A stretch of 64,000 nt of DNA from Hyphomicrobiales bacterium (GCA_900471605.1 UCEY01000025.1:62001-126000); one strand, 5' to 3'. Positions 1-9,111 are shown, numbered from the stretch's first letter. The notes: generated from the letters alone by a model not told the origin. Made by a program: numbers and translations.

Positions 1-91
1 GCAGAAGCTGGTCCTCGCCAAGCGGCGAAACGACTTTCAGAATGCGGCTCGCCTGGATGAAGTCGGCTGCAGAGGATTGTAAATCGTCCAT
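1..91 (-). CDS. vgrG: VgrG/TssI spike protein, N-terminal fragment (cut by window edge)
   Basis: Thirty codons read leftward from an ATG at 91 and remain open at the window edge. The fragment contains RILKVVSPLG followed by EDQLL, which resembles the opening of the VgrG beta-domain, where an R-x-L...SPLG...LL pattern begins the gp27-like fold. VgrG is the T6SS puncturing tip that sits on the Hcp tube and carries effectors. The gene lies 28 bases after the stop of the secreted-protein gene and in the same direction as clpV and hcp, as in the hcp-vgrG operon of Agrobacterium. Only the N-terminus is visible, so the C-terminal effector or adaptor regions cannot be judged. Confidence 0.75.
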   Translation of the reverse strand, partial: MDDLQSSAADFIQASRILKVVSPLGEDQLL

Positions 92-119
92 ACATCAGGT
101 CCCGTCTTGGAACGCGCGG

Positions 120-1049
120 CTACTGCTGCTGCGGTCGGGGATGAGTTTTGAGATAATCTGCCAATGCCGGGAAATATTCGGCGAGCATTTTGGTACTGGC
201 CCGGTCGGATACTTGCCTGTAACTTTCGACAAGCGCTTGCCGCTTGGCCTTTCCTTCTGTGCTTTGATAAAAATCAAAAAGAACCGAAAGATTTTCTTTT
301 GGCAGAGCCGCCAGGATGAACGTCAACCGGGCTTTTTCTTCCATCCGCGCGATATCCTTGGGCACCGGCTTTTCATTCTCGGTCCTGTCGCGGAGGGATG
401 CGACAACGCCGCTCAGTTCGGACTTCAGTTTCTCGGGCGGCGCGGATGCCAGTTCGGCCGAATTCGTATCGGAAAATGCTTCCAGCGAGACATACAGGAC
501 CTGCGCGGTGAGAGCGGTTTCGGCAGCCAGTTCCGGCGATGCCATCAGGTCGGCCAGTTGTCTGATGCGGGGGCCGTCCTCGGTGCCGGCGACCCGGTCC
601 TCGACCTGTTTTGCGGTCACCTGATCCTGGCTTTCATACATCTTCGCGATCTTCTTGCGCCCGTCTTCGAAAGCCGCGGCCGCCTTGGCCAGGGCGGCCG
701 GATCTGCTTTCCCGTCGGCGACCTCCGCCAAGCTGGCGGAAATCTCAGCGACCATGCCTTTCGGATCGAAGGAAGCGCGGACGACGGGCGCAAGGATGGC
801 GCCAGCCTTCGAAGCCTCGGCACTCCCTCGGTCGGTCGCGGCCTTGACCACGTTGTCGACTGCCGACGGCATTGCCGAAAGGCGCGGAGCCACCTGCTCT
901 ATCTGAAGAACAGGCCCGTCAATTACGTCAGAAGCGCATGCCAGCGCGGGTGCCGATACCGCCACCGCAAGGACCAAGGCGACATTCGGCAATCGCCGCA
1001 GAATGGTGCCGGCCTGAACCGATGACGAGGGAAAGCCGATCGACTTCAT
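120..1049 (-). CDS. Unrecognised exported protein, candidate T6SS immunity protein
   Basis: I do not recognise the family. The protein is about 309 residues from the ATG at 1049, chosen because AGGG lies 8 bases upstream; a GTG at 1058 is the alternative. The N-terminus has a basic stretch (LRRLP), a hydrophobic core (VALVLAVAVSAPALA) and an A-L-A site, consistent with a Sec signal peptide cleaved just before CAS. The mature part is predicted mostly alpha-helical, rich in Ala, Glu and Lys, with no membrane segment. It starts about 10 bases after the 360-residue gene and ends 28 bases before vgrG. An exported protein directly after an unknown cargo-like gene, between hcp and vgrG, fits a periplasmic immunity protein. 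That role is inferred from position only. Confidence 0.6.
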   Translation of the reverse strand: MKSIGFPSSSVQAGTILRRLPNVALVLAVAVSAPALACASDVIDGPVLQIEQVAPRLSAMPSAVDNVVKAATDRGSAEASKAGAILAPVVRASFDPKGMVAEISASLAEVADGKADPAALAKAAAAFEDGRKKIAKMYESQDQVTAKQVEDRVAGTEDGPRIRQLADLMASPELAAETALTAQVLYVSLEAFSDTNSAELASAPPEKLKSELSGVVASLRDRTENEKPVPKDIARMEEKARLTFILAALPKENLSVLFDFYQSTEGKAKRQALVESYRQVSDRASTKMLAEYFPALADYLKTHPRPQQQ

Positions 1050-1059
1050 CCACTGCACC

Positions 1060-2142
1060 CTAGATCATCCGAACGTCTGTCAGCTGCCTGGGGCGCGCGT
1101 CGTTGTAGAGCCTGCTGATGATCTGTTCGGCCTTTACCATCTGTGTGTGACCGGTCGGATCGAACAGCTTCTTCTCGACAAAACTCTGCGACGGATAGAA
1201 TGGCCCGTTCCCGGTGCTGACGCTGAGCTTGTTGACGCGGTCGCGGATACCGGAGCCGATATTTTCGTACTCGATGCGCTGGCCCGGATCGTAGGATGCG
1301 AAAGGCCTGCCGTTGAATTTGGGGTAGACGGCCTTAGGATAGCGGGGATCGGACGGCATCTGCGAGATCGACTTTTTGTCATATTCCGTTTCGCGGCCGA
1401 TGGCGCCAACGCTTCCGCCGTAAGACGGCGCGTAGGTGACGAGCCTGTCGGAATCCAGCACCGAGCTCATGTAGAAGAGCAGTTCCATCTTCTCGGCCAG
1501 CTTCTTTTCGTCGACGTTGCTGCCGGCCGGCGGGTTGCAGAACGGGATTCTCGCGGCCATGTCCGCAACCTGCGCCTTGTGCGCCTCGCTGATCGAATTG
1601 TCTTCCTTGACCCCTTCGATGAAGCTATGCGTGCAGATATGGCTGGCACGGATGAAGTCCATCAGACGTGATTCATAGTTGACGGACGTCGGCGCGGAGA
1701 TCTGCGTGCCGGTGCTCGTCAAGCCTTCCGCGAGCTTGGTCACCTGCTTGTTGGCGATCTTCTTGGCCTCGTCCAGAACGCCGCCCAGCGCGAACATGAA
1801 CGCCTTGTTGTTGTTCGCGGCGACCATCAGATTGAAAGTACGGTTGAGATTGTTGTTGCAGATCACGCGGACAATCGCGCGGCCCGCCAGCACGCGTACC
1901 GAGGTCGTAGCGAAAGCGGCCATCATCACGCTGCCGGTCAGGATCGAAGCTGCCAGCACGAACATCTCGGCGGTGGCGCGATCACGCTCGCCCTGTGCCT
2001 TCATTTCGTTGTTGTAGCTCAATACAGCGGCGTCATAGGCGCGCACATAGGGGCTGGCGACGTTCAGCTCCCATTGGGACTTATATTTGGGAAGCTTTAC
2101 AAGAATATCGCCCAGGCGTTGATTTGCGGATGCCACGATCAT
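1060..2142 (-). CDS. Unrecognised protein between hcp and vgrG, candidate T6SS effector
   Basis: The protein has 360 residues from an ATG at 2142, or 358 from a GTG at 2136, which is better spaced from the GGGAG just upstream. I recognise no catalytic motif. Residues 58-95 form one or two hydrophobic stretches (FVLAASILTGSVMMAAFA, then VRVLAGRAIVRVI). An Asn-rich patch (CNNNLN, ANNNK) follows, then a polar C-terminal half with many Tyr and Pro. There is no N-terminal signal peptide. The gene lies in the hcp-vgrG interval, where Agrobacterium and Rhizobium carry cargo genes, and is followed at once by a gene for an exported protein. From memory, R. etli Mim1 has an hcp/vgrG-linked pair called re78/re79; relationship to this pair is untested. 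Effector role is inference; the hydrophobic stretch would suit a membrane-active toxin. Confidence 0.6.
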   Translation of the reverse strand: MIVASANQRLGDILVKLPKYKSQWELNVASPYVRAYDAAVLSYNNEMKAQGERDRATAEMFVLAASILTGSVMMAAFATTSVRVLAGRAIVRVICNNNLNRTFNLMVAANNNKAFMFALGGVLDEAKKIANKQVTKLAEGLTSTGTQISAPTSVNYESRLMDFIRASHICTHSFIEGVKEDNSISEAHKAQVADMAARIPFCNPPAGSNVDEKKLAEKMELLFYMSSVLDSDRLVTYAPSYGGSVGAIGRETEYDKKSISQMPSDPRYPKAVYPKFNGRPFASYDPGQRIEYENIGSGIRDRVNKLSVSTGNGPFYPSQSFVEKKLFDPTGHTQMVKAEQIISRLYNDARPRQLTDVRMI

Positions 2143-2235
2143 CTCCCATTGTCCAAAGCCGAAAAATATCTCTCAACTGTCTGCGAAAACGTCCGTCGCC
2201 AGCTTGAGCGGAGACGGGTGGGGTAGCGCATGGAT

Positions 2236-2264
2236 GCGACGCCGGCCGAAAAGACCGGCGTCGC
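2236..2264 (-). terminator. Stem-loop 16 bases after the hcp stop codon
   Basis: A perfect 10-bp inverted repeat (GCGACGCCGG at 2236-2245, CCGGCGTCGC at 2255-2264) encloses a 9-base loop. It lies in the roughly 140-base gap between hcp and the 360-residue gene. No T-run follows on the transcribed strand, so it is more likely an mRNA-stabilising or partial-termination hairpin than a classical terminator. It could raise hcp output relative to the downstream cargo and vgrG genes. Confidence 0.6.
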
Positions 2265-2279
2265 GAATGTTGAGAAGCC

Positions 2280-2756
2280 TTAGGCGGCCCTTGCCGTGGA
2301 AAGGTCGTAGGACGCGATCATCGGCGACTGCGGCGAATGATTTTCGTCGTACGGCGTGTACTTAACTTCCATCTTGGTGAAGTTCAGCTTGATCGTTTCG
2401 ATCGGGCGGTCGCCGTTGGAATCGATCGAGTAGCTGGCGATCAGCGTGTTGGTCAGCGAATATTCGATATACGTGTCGCCCGGATTGCCGGTGGTCACCA
2501 GGTGGATCACGGTGCGCTTGCCGGTGCGGCCCGAGCAGGCTTCCTGGAAAAGCTTGGTCGACGAGGAGTCGCTGACCTTGGTGAGGATGACTTCCGAGAC
2601 AGTCGGCTCGGAAGCTTCACGGTTTGCCGCGGAACCGGCAGACGTGTTCATGTTGCGGGCAACGTTCCAATGGATGGCTTCGATATCCATCCACTTGCGG
2701 TGCTGTTCATGGGTTGCGTCACCCTGAATACCGTCGATCTGCAGATAAATCGGCAT
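2280..2756 (-). CDS. hcp: Hcp/TssD, T6SS inner tube protein
   Basis: The protein has 158 residues, the normal Hcp size. It opens with MPIYLQIDGIQGDAT, matching the conserved Hcp start (beta strand followed by I-x-G-x-x-G). Typical later segments include EVILTKVSDSSSTKLF and the C-terminal FTKMEVKYTPYDE. Hcp hexamers stack to form the tube that is pushed out of the cell through the contractile sheath, and also chaperone small effectors. The ATG at 2756 follows an AGGAGAGCT ribosome-binding site. It is second in the left arm, 42 bases after clpV, and is followed by a strong stem-loop. Confidence 0.97.
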   Translation of the reverse strand: MPIYLQIDGIQGDATHEQHRKWMDIEAIHWNVARNMNTSAGSAANREASEPTVSEVILTKVSDSSSTKLFQEACSGRTGKRTVIHLVTTGNPGDTYIEYSLTNTLIASYSIDSNGDRPIETIKLNFTKMEVKYTPYDENHSPQSPMIASYDLSTARAA

Positions 2757-2798
2757 GCTGTCAGCTCTCCTGTTATCGGATTAAGTGCCTAGTTGCGT

Positions 2799-5579
2799 CT
2801 AAGGCGTAGTTGCCTTTCGTCTCGCTCCTCCCCGGGCGCGCTTGCTGCCCGAGGGTTCTTCATCCGCCTGCCGGCTATGTTCCGGTTCGGCGAATTTTTG
2901 TTGGACGGCCTGGCTTTCGGCATCGATGCCGAAGCGCTGTCCGTCGAAATTGATGGTGATGCCAGCGCTCTTCCGGCCTTCCGCCACCGCATCGAGGAAG
3001 AAGGTGGAAAGCACGGGCAGAAGATCGCGGGCGATCATGATCTCGATGGCGCGAGCGCCCATTTCGCTGGCTTTTGCCCTTGAGATCAGGGCTTCCCGCG
3101 CGTCGGCCGAAAGGTCGAGCGCTGTGCCGTAGGCCGCGCCAACGCGCTCGCGAATGCGTCCGATCTGGATGTCGACGATGCCGGACAGCGTTTCGCGACC
3201 GAGCGGCATGAAGGGCAGCACCGTGGTGCGCCCGAGGAAGGCAGGTTTGAAGTGTTTCTGCAATTCCGGAAGCAGAAGCGCTTCGAGCGCCTCGCCTTCC
3301 GGCATTGTGTCCGGATCGGCGGCCAGTGCCGCGAGCAGGTCCGAGCCCGTATTGGCCGTCATGAAGATCGTGGTGTTCTTGAAATCGATGTCGCGGCCTT
3401 CACCGTCGCGCAGCGTTCCTTTGTCGAACACCTGGTAGAAGATTTCCTGGACGCCCGGATGGGCCTTGTCGATCTCGTCGAGCAGCAGCACGCCGTAGGG
3501 TCGCCGACGCACCGCCTCGGTCAGAACGCCGCCCTCGCCATACCCAACATAGCCGGGAGGTGAGCCTAGCAGCATCGAGATCTTATGCTCTTCCTTGAAT
3601 TCCGACATGTTGATGGTCGTGAGATAACGGCTGCCGCCATAAAGCATGTCAGCGAGCGACAGCGCCGTCTCCGTCTTACCCGTGCCCGACATGCCGACAA
3701 GCAGGAAGACGGCCGGCGGCCGGCGCGGATCGGTGAGGCCCGCGCGGGCAGCGCGCATGGTCGATGCGATCCGCTCGATTGCCGCGTCCTGCCCGAGCAC
3801 GCGCTCCTTCAACCGCGCATCCAGCGTCTTCACCGTCTCGACCTGATCGGACAGGAGCTTGCCGACAGGGATACCGGTCCAACGGGCGACGACTGCGGCC
3901 ACCGCCTCCTTGTCGACGACACGCGGCACGAGCGGCGTCTCGCCGGCTATCGCCGTGAGGCTCCGCTCGGTGCTGGTAAAGGCGGTACGGGCAGCTTCCG
4001 GCGTCATCGCCTGCGGCGGGAAAGGCGCGACATTGGTGCCGCCACCTGCCCCCTCGGCCGGGCCTAGCGGCGAGATGGCTGCGTCATGCGAAAAAGCCTC
4101 TTCCAGCCGATCAGCTTCGCGCGCGAGCCGCATTTCCTCTTCGAATTTCGCCTGCAGCGCTTCGGCTTCGGCGCCGATTTCGTCTCTTTTCCGGGCGATC
4201 TCGGCAAGCCGCGCCATGTTTTCCGGCGTTTCCGGCTCCCCCTCCAGCCATTTGGCTTCGGACTCGAGAAGTTTGTGTTCGTTGCTCAGCAGCTTCAATG
4301 CTTCCGGGGAGGTTTGCCGCGCCAGCGCAACGCCGGCGGCCGCCGTGTCGATCAGGCTGATCGCCTTGTCGGGGAGCTGCCGTGCCGGCATGTAACGGGC
4401 CGAAAGGCGGACAGCCGCAACCAGCGCCTCGTCGCGGATCCGTACTTTGTGGTGGGCCTTCAGGCTCTCGGCCACCCCGCGGAGCATGCGGACCGCCGTC
4501 TCTTCATCCGGCTCCTGCACATGCACCACCTGGAAGCGCCGCGTGAGTGCCGCATCCTTCTCGATGTGGCGCTTGTATTCGCTCCAGGTCGTGGCCGCGA
4601 TGGTTCGCAATTCGCCCCGCGCCAGGGCCGGTTTGAGAATATTCGCAGCATCGCCCTGCCCTGCCTGCCCGCCCGCGCCGATCAGGCCATGCGCTTCGTC
4701 GATGAACAGGATGATCGGTTCGGGCGAGGCTTTCACGGCGTCGACGACGCCATGCAGTCGCCGCTCGAACTCGCCTTTCACTCCCGCACCTGCCTGCAAC
4801 AGGCTGAGGTCGAGCAGCAGCAGCTTCACCTGCTTCAGCCGCTCGGGCACGCTTCCCGCGGCGATCTCCAAAGCGAGCGCCTCCGCGACCGCCGTCTTGC
4901 CGACACCGGCCTCTCCGACCAGGATCGGATTGTTCTGCCGCCGCCGCATCAGGATATCGACCAGCTGGCGCAGTTCGCGGTCGCGACCGATGACGGGGTC
5001 GATCCTTCCGGCATGGGCGTCGGCCGTCATATCGCGGGTGTAAAGGCGCAGAAATTCGTTTTCCGTCGATGAAAAAGCCGGCTTCGAAAGAACCGGCTCC
5101 GACGGGTTATCCGTTTGATCACCTTTCGGTTTTTCCAGCTTGCCGTCCAGACGAGTCCGGTCGAGGCCGCGCATCGACGGCGCAATGCCGCGCAACACCG
5201 CGCGCAAAGCGTGATCGGCGGTCAATGCGGCGAGCAGATCCGGCAGGGTAATGGTGCCGCGCCCGAATTGAAGCGAAGCGACAAGCCACGCTTCGCGAGC
5301 CAGCGAAAGCAGGTTCTGGGAGAGTACGAGCGATGCGCCGTCTTCCCGGCGTATATCGGCAATCGCCGCATCAAGCTCCGCGCGTAGCGTCTCCGAAGGG
5401 ACGCCCAGGTCCTCGAAGACAGCAGAAATTCCTTCGATGTCCAGAAGCGCGCGAAGCCAGTGACTGACCTCGACGACCGGCTGCTGATGACGTGCAGCAA
5501 GCGAAGCGGCTGTCTCAAGACCGACACGCAAACTTGGCTCAAGCGTTCTGATGAGACGGCTGAGATCGATGTGCGACAT
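2799..5579 (-). CDS. clpV: ClpV/TssH, sheath-disassembling AAA+ ATPase
   Basis: A 926-residue Clp/Hsp100 ATPase. The ATG at 5579 (MSHIDLSRLI) was preferred over upstream starts because TssH proteins begin with this helix and AGGG lies about 11 bases upstream. Residues 1-150 are the Clp-N domain that binds the sheath. AAA domain 1 has Walker A GEAGVGKT at 222-229 and Walker B ending FIDEAHG. AAA domain 2 has GMSGTGKT at 629-636 and LLLDEID at about 698. The C-terminal 35 residues are charged and Lys/Arg-rich. ClpV unfolds contracted TssB-TssC sheaths so they can be reused. It is first in the minus-strand arm, divergent from tssA, and TagJ from the other arm is its known partner. Confidence 0.97.
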   Translation of the reverse strand: MSHIDLSRLIRTLEPSLRVGLETAASLAARHQQPVVEVSHWLRALLDIEGISAVFEDLGVPSETLRAELDAAIADIRREDGASLVLSQNLLSLAREAWLVASLQFGRGTITLPDLLAALTADHALRAVLRGIAPSMRGLDRTRLDGKLEKPKGDQTDNPSEPVLSKPAFSSTENEFLRLYTRDMTADAHAGRIDPVIGRDRELRQLVDILMRRRQNNPILVGEAGVGKTAVAEALALEIAAGSVPERLKQVKLLLLDLSLLQAGAGVKGEFERRLHGVVDAVKASPEPIILFIDEAHGLIGAGGQAGQGDAANILKPALARGELRTIAATTWSEYKRHIEKDAALTRRFQVVHVQEPDEETAVRMLRGVAESLKAHHKVRIRDEALVAAVRLSARYMPARQLPDKAISLIDTAAAGVALARQTSPEALKLLSNEHKLLESEAKWLEGEPETPENMARLAEIARKRDEIGAEAEALQAKFEEEMRLAREADRLEEAFSHDAAISPLGPAEGAGGGTNVAPFPPQAMTPEAARTAFTSTERSLTAIAGETPLVPRVVDKEAVAAVVARWTGIPVGKLLSDQVETVKTLDARLKERVLGQDAAIERIASTMRAARAGLTDPRRPPAVFLLVGMSGTGKTETALSLADMLYGGSRYLTTINMSEFKEEHKISMLLGSPPGYVGYGEGGVLTEAVRRRPYGVLLLDEIDKAHPGVQEIFYQVFDKGTLRDGEGRDIDFKNTTIFMTANTGSDLLAALAADPDTMPEGEALEALLLPELQKHFKPAFLGRTTVLPFMPLGRETLSGIVDIQIGRIRERVGAAYGTALDLSADAREALISRAKASEMGARAIEIMIARDLLPVLSTFFLDAVAEGRKSAGITINFDGQRFGIDAESQAVQQKFAEPEHSRQADEEPSGSKRARGGARRKATTP

Positions 5580-5700
5580 CCGGCAAGCCCTGTATCTTTC
5601 GTCGAGGTGCAGTGTTCTTTCGAGATGCGAGGCAACAACTAGGGCGGTTACCAGACCTTGTCCAGACAAAAAGTTGCGCTATGTCAAAAAATAGCGATCA

Positions 5701-5743
5701 TGACAGTTGTCACCAAACTGTCACCTTATTCTGGAACTTGACA
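5701..5743. promoter_or_regulatory. Operator-like repeats and TTGACA box between clpV and tssA
   Basis: The 232-base divergent gap contains TGACAGTT (5701-5708) and its exact inverse AACTGTCA (5716-5723). The same bases also give two direct TGTCACC copies (5708-5714, 5719-5725) starting 11 bases apart, one helical turn, which is common for OmpR-family regulators. TTGACA at 5738-5743 could be a -35 element for the right arm; a TTGACA on the minus strand (5682-5687) could serve clpV. No convincing -10 was found for either. In A. tumefaciens the acid-responsive ChvG/ChvI system activates T6SS; whether this is a ChvI site cannot be decided here. Confidence 0.4.
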
Positions 5744-5811
5744 AGGTAGTATATGACCAACAGGATGACCGTCTGCGGATTTATGCTCCCATTTTTGGAG
5801 AATATGCCAGC

Positions 5812-6882
5812 GTGAATGTGCTAAAAATAGCCGATCCATTTGAAGAAGGTGCTCCATGCGGAGAAAACGTCCGAACTAATACTTCGGTGCGCGAAATATA
5901 CTATAGAATAAAGGACGCGAGAAGCGCCGCAAGGACAACTGAACGGGGAATAGTTCCGGGTGAAACTATTGGCCTTTCACCTGCCTGGCAGGACGTAAAC
6001 AATCTTGGATTGCATATCCTTTCTTCCGTGGGCAAGGACATCGAAGTATTGGCCTGGCTCGCCGAGGCTCAGCTGAGGCTGCGCGGCTTCGAAGGATTGC
6101 GGGATGTCTATGAGGCGCTTGCGTCGCTTTTAGACAACTATTTCGACTCTCTGCATTCGATCGGCGAGGATGATCTGGAGGAGCGGTTTGCGCCCCTTGC
6201 AGGCCTGAACGGCGTCGGCGGGGAAGGAACGATCATCCAGGCGATCCGTCTGACTTCGTTGATCCCTGGCGGAAAATTCGCGCAATTTTCGCTCTGGGAT
6301 TTCCAGCTTTCGCAGCGGGCGACGGAAAGCGGGCGGCGCCAGGAATTGCAGCAGGCGGCGACGGAAGCCGGTGTCGCACGCATGTCAGGCCACCTGACGG
6401 TACTCACGGAATGCATCGCCGCCTTCGACCGTCTGGTCGCTATACTTGACGCCCGATGCGGCGATCATGCGCCGCCGAGTTCGAATACACGCAATGTTTT
6501 GCATGAGGCGGCTTCCGCAATTCGTGTTCTTGCAGGCATCGAGGCAACCGAACCTACTCCCGAACAGCAGGCGCCGAACAAGCCGGATCTGCATCCCGCC
6601 AACAAGAACCAGTCGGAAACGGAGCCGGCGGCGCAGCCCCGTCCGGTCACCGCCGAGATGATTCGCTCCCGCGAAGAGGCGTTCGAACTGCTGAGTGCTG
6701 TGGCGCGCTATTTTCGCCGCACAGAACCACATTCACCGATTTCCATGTCGATCGAGACGCTGGTGCGCCGCGGCCGCATGGATTTTTCCGAGCTTCTTGC
6801 CGAGCTCCTGCCCGAACAGCACGCGCGCAATGCGGTGCTGACGGCCGCCGGCATCCAGCCCTCGGCCGACAGGGGAGGTTGA
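5812..6882 (+). CDS. tssA: TssA (ImpA), T6SS baseplate/sheath assembly protein
   Basis: About 356 residues if started at the GTG at 5812, which has GGAG 11 bases upstream; the frame also stays open upstream to 5707 with no ATG. The N-terminal ImpA_N domain is recognisable: PFEEGAPCGENVR, then the conserved pattern GKDIEVLAWLAEAQLRLRG and YFDSLH. A Pro/Gln-rich linker (about residues 245-300) precedes a C-terminal ETLVRRGRMDFSELLAELLP segment typical of TssA. TssA binds baseplate and Hcp and co-ordinates tube and sheath polymerisation. It is the first right-arm gene. The first 200 bases are noticeably more AT-rich than the rest of the operon, and the start is uncertain. Confidence 0.88.
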   Translation: MNVLKIADPFEEGAPCGENVRTNTSVREIYYRIKDARSAARTTERGIVPGETIGLSPAWQDVNNLGLHILSSVGKDIEVLAWLAEAQLRLRGFEGLRDVYEALASLLDNYFDSLHSIGEDDLEERFAPLAGLNGVGGEGTIIQAIRLTSLIPGGKFAQFSLWDFQLSQRATESGRRQELQQAATEAGVARMSGHLTVLTECIAAFDRLVAILDARCGDHAPPSSNTRNVLHEAASAIRVLAGIEATEPTPEQQAPNKPDLHPANKNQSETEPAAQPRPVTAEMIRSREEAFELLSAVARYFRRTEPHSPISMSIETLVRRGRMDFSELLAELLPEQHARNAVLTAAGIQPSADRGG

Positions 6883-6972
6883 GGGGCATACGACCGCATG
6901 CGGGCTTCCGCCCGACCGCAATCTGCAAAAGTCTGAATTCGTAATCTGCCGATGGCAGGAAGGAGAATCCCG

Positions 6973-7497
6973 ATGGCAAGTGTGCATGAGAAACTGGAAA
7001 GGGTTCGCAAACCCCGGGTCCACATCAAATATGAAGTGGAGACCGAAGGCGCGATGGTGGTGAAGGAACTGCCCTTCGTCGTCGGCGTGCTGGGTGATTT
7101 CTCCGGCAATCCAACCCAGCCGTTGAAACCGTTCGGCGAGCGCAAGTTCGTCCAGATCGACCGGGACAATTTCGACGACGTCATGCGCCGCATGACCCCG
7201 GGCCTCACCATTTCCGTCGAGAACACCTTGCAGAACGACGGAACCGAGCTTCCGGTTTCGTTGAAGTTCGAAAGCATGGAGGATTTCGAACCCGGCGCCG
7301 TGGTCAACCAGGTGCCGGCGCTGAAAGCTCTGCTCAATGCCCGCAACGAACTCCGCGACCTGATGAGCAAGGCCGACCGCTCCGAAGAGCTGGAACGGCT
7401 GCTGGAAGAGATCCTGCAGAACAAGGCCGATCTCTCCCAGCTCGTCGCCCAGCTCGGCGGCGACAAGAAGGAAGAGAAGAAAGACACGGTCAACTGA
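6973..7497 (+). CDS. tssB: TssB (ImpB/VipA), small sheath subunit
   Basis: A 174-residue protein with ATG at 6973 preceded by AGGAGA, seven bases upstream. The family opening is clear: [20 protein letters not shown], then [16 protein letters not shown] and [18 protein letters not shown]. The C-terminal helix (LERLLEEIL...LAQLGG) interlocks with TssC. TssB and TssC build the contractile sheath that drives Hcp-VgrG outwards and is later dismantled by ClpV. It follows tssA after a 90-base gap and precedes the first tssC after 124 bases; that second gap contains a GC-rich stem-loop. Confidence 0.97.
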   Translation: MASVHEKLERVRKPRVHIKYEVETEGAMVVKELPFVVGVLGDFSGNPTQPLKPFGERKFVQIDRDNFDDVMRRMTPGLTISVENTLQNDGTELPVSLKFESMEDFEPGAVVNQVPALKALLNARNELRDLMSKADRSEELERLLEEILQNKADLSQLVAQLGGDKKEEKKDTVN

Positions 7498-7506
7498 GTG
7501 TCGTCG

Positions 7507-7526
7507 GCGCGCGGGCGACCGCGCGC
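7507..7526 (+). other. GC-rich stem-loop between tssB and the first tssC
   Basis: GCGCGCGG (7507-7514) pairs perfectly with CCGCGCGC (7519-7526) around a GCGA tetraloop, nine bases after the tssB stop. Only TTTG follows, so termination would be weak. A stabilising or attenuating intercistronic hairpin is the simplest reading. Confidence 0.6.
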
Positions 7527-7621
7527 TTTGAAATTCCCGCCCATCTGTTGGCTGGAGCAGCCGCTTCCTCGAAGGCGTCAACACTTCGAGAGCGCAGCTC
7601 CCCAGAACAAGGATTTGAGAC

Positions 7622-9103
7622 ATGAGCGCTGACACGCAATTGCAGACGACGGAACAGGTCGATTTCGTTCCGGATCAGGACCTTCTGACGAAGGTGGTCG
7701 CGGCGACCCGCCAGACGGAACCGAACCGCGCCCAGGACCTCCTGCGCACCCTGACCGACCAGGCCCTGAAAGGCACGGTCACCTATGACCGCAACCTGAC
7801 CGTCACCCTGAACAACGCGATCGCCGAGATAGACAAGACGATCTCCAGGCAGCTTGCGGCGATCATGCAGGCGCCCGAATTCGTGAAGCTCGAAGGAGCC
7901 TGGCGCGGGCTCAACTATCTGGTCAAGAACACCGAGACCAGCGTCAACCTGAAGATCCGCGTGCTGAATGCCTCCAAGCGTGAAATCTCCAAGGATCTCG
8001 CCAAGGCGGTCGAGTTCGATCAGTCGCGCCTTTTCAAGTCGGTCTATGAAGACGAGTTCGGCACGCCGGGTGGCGAACCGATGGGCGCGCTCATCGGCGA
8101 TTACGAGTTCGACAATTCCTTCGATGACATTCAGCTGCTGCAGGGCGTGTCGATGATCGCCGCTGCCGCTTTTGCACCGTTCATCTCGGCAGCGAGCCCC
8201 CGCATGTTCGGTTTCGAAGATTTCCGCGAAGTCGCCAAGCCGCGCGATCTCGAAAAGATCTTCGACACGGTCGAATATGCCAAGTGGCGCAGCTTCCGTG
8301 ACAGCGACGACTCGCGGTTCGTGACGCTCGCCATGCCGCGCGTCCTCGCTCGCATGCCCTATGGTCCGAAGACCAGCCCGATCGACGAATTCAACTACGA
8401 CGAAACGGGCGGTTCCAAGACCGGCGAACTGCCGCATGACAATTATTGCTGGATGAATGCTGCCTATGTGATGGGCACGCGGCTGACCGAAGCCTTCGCC
8501 AAGAGCGGCTGGTGCACGGCGATCCGCGGCGCCGAAAACGGCGGCAAGGTCGAAGGCCTGCCGATGCACATCTTCTCCAGCGACGACGGCGATCTGGATC
8601 TCAAGTGCCCGACCGAAGTCGGCATCACCGACCGCCGCGACGCCGAACTCGGCAAGCTCGGCTTCCTGCCACTCTGCCACTACAAGAACACCGACTACGC
8701 CGTGTTCTTCGGCGCGCAGACGGCCCACAAGCCGAAGCTCTACGACCGGCCGGAGGCCAATGCCAACGCGGCGGTCTCCGCTCGCCTTCCCTACATGATG
8801 GCGACCTCCCGTTTCGCGCATTACCTGAAGGTCATGGGCCGCGACAAGATCGGCTCCTTCATGGAAGCGGAAGATTGCGAAGCCTGGCTGAACCGCTGGA
8901 TCGCCAACTACGTCAACGCCAATGACGAGGCGGGCGAGGAATCGCGGGCCAAATATCCCTTGCGCGATGCCAAAGTCACCGTTCAGGAGATCCCGGGCAA
9001 GCCGGGCGCCTATAATGCGGTGGCCTGGATGCGCCCCTGGCTGCAGATGGAGGAGTTGACGACCTCTCTGCGGATGGTCGCACGGATACCCTCCAAATCC
9101 TGA
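7622..9103 (+). CDS. tssC: TssC (ImpC/VipB), large sheath subunit
   Basis: A 493-residue protein of normal TssC length, with ATG at 7622 shortly after AAGGATTTGAG. Family signatures are present: [41 protein letters not shown], then FGFEDFREV and the C-terminal [18 protein letters not shown]. It forms the outer layer of the contractile sheath with TssB. A second, divergent TssC-like gene follows after 120 bases. Stem-loops flank the gene on both sides (7507-7526 and 9112-9190), which may set its expression apart from the rest of the operon, as sheath subunits are needed in large numbers. Confidence 0.97.
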   Translation: MSADTQLQTTEQVDFVPDQDLLTKVVAATRQTEPNRAQDLLRTLTDQALKGTVTYDRNLTVTLNNAIAEIDKTISRQLAAIMQAPEFVKLEGAWRGLNYLVKNTETSVNLKIRVLNASKREISKDLAKAVEFDQSRLFKSVYEDEFGTPGGEPMGALIGDYEFDNSFDDIQLLQGVSMIAAAAFAPFISAASPRMFGFEDFREVAKPRDLEKIFDTVEYAKWRSFRDSDDSRFVTLAMPRVLARMPYGPKTSPIDEFNYDETGGSKTGELPHDNYCWMNAAYVMGTRLTEAFAKSGWCTAIRGAENGGKVEGLPMHIFSSDDGDLDLKCPTEVGITDRRDAELGKLGFLPLCHYKNTDYAVFFGAQTAHKPKLYDRPEANANAAVSARLPYMMATSRFAHYLKVMGRDKIGSFMEAEDCEAWLNRWIANYVNANDEAGEESRAKYPLRDAKVTVQEIPGKPGAYNAVAWMRPWLQMEELTTSLRMVARIPSKS

Positions 9104-9111
9104 TGCGACGG

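Noticed and set aside
42..1025. 327-codon plus-strand frame
   Set aside because: Opposite the exported-protein gene, which has a signal peptide and operon context; the plus-strand product looks like a shadow.
2236..2264. Classical rho-independent terminator after hcp
   Set aside because: The stem is strong but no T-run follows on the minus strand, so it is listed as a stem-loop with uncertain termination.
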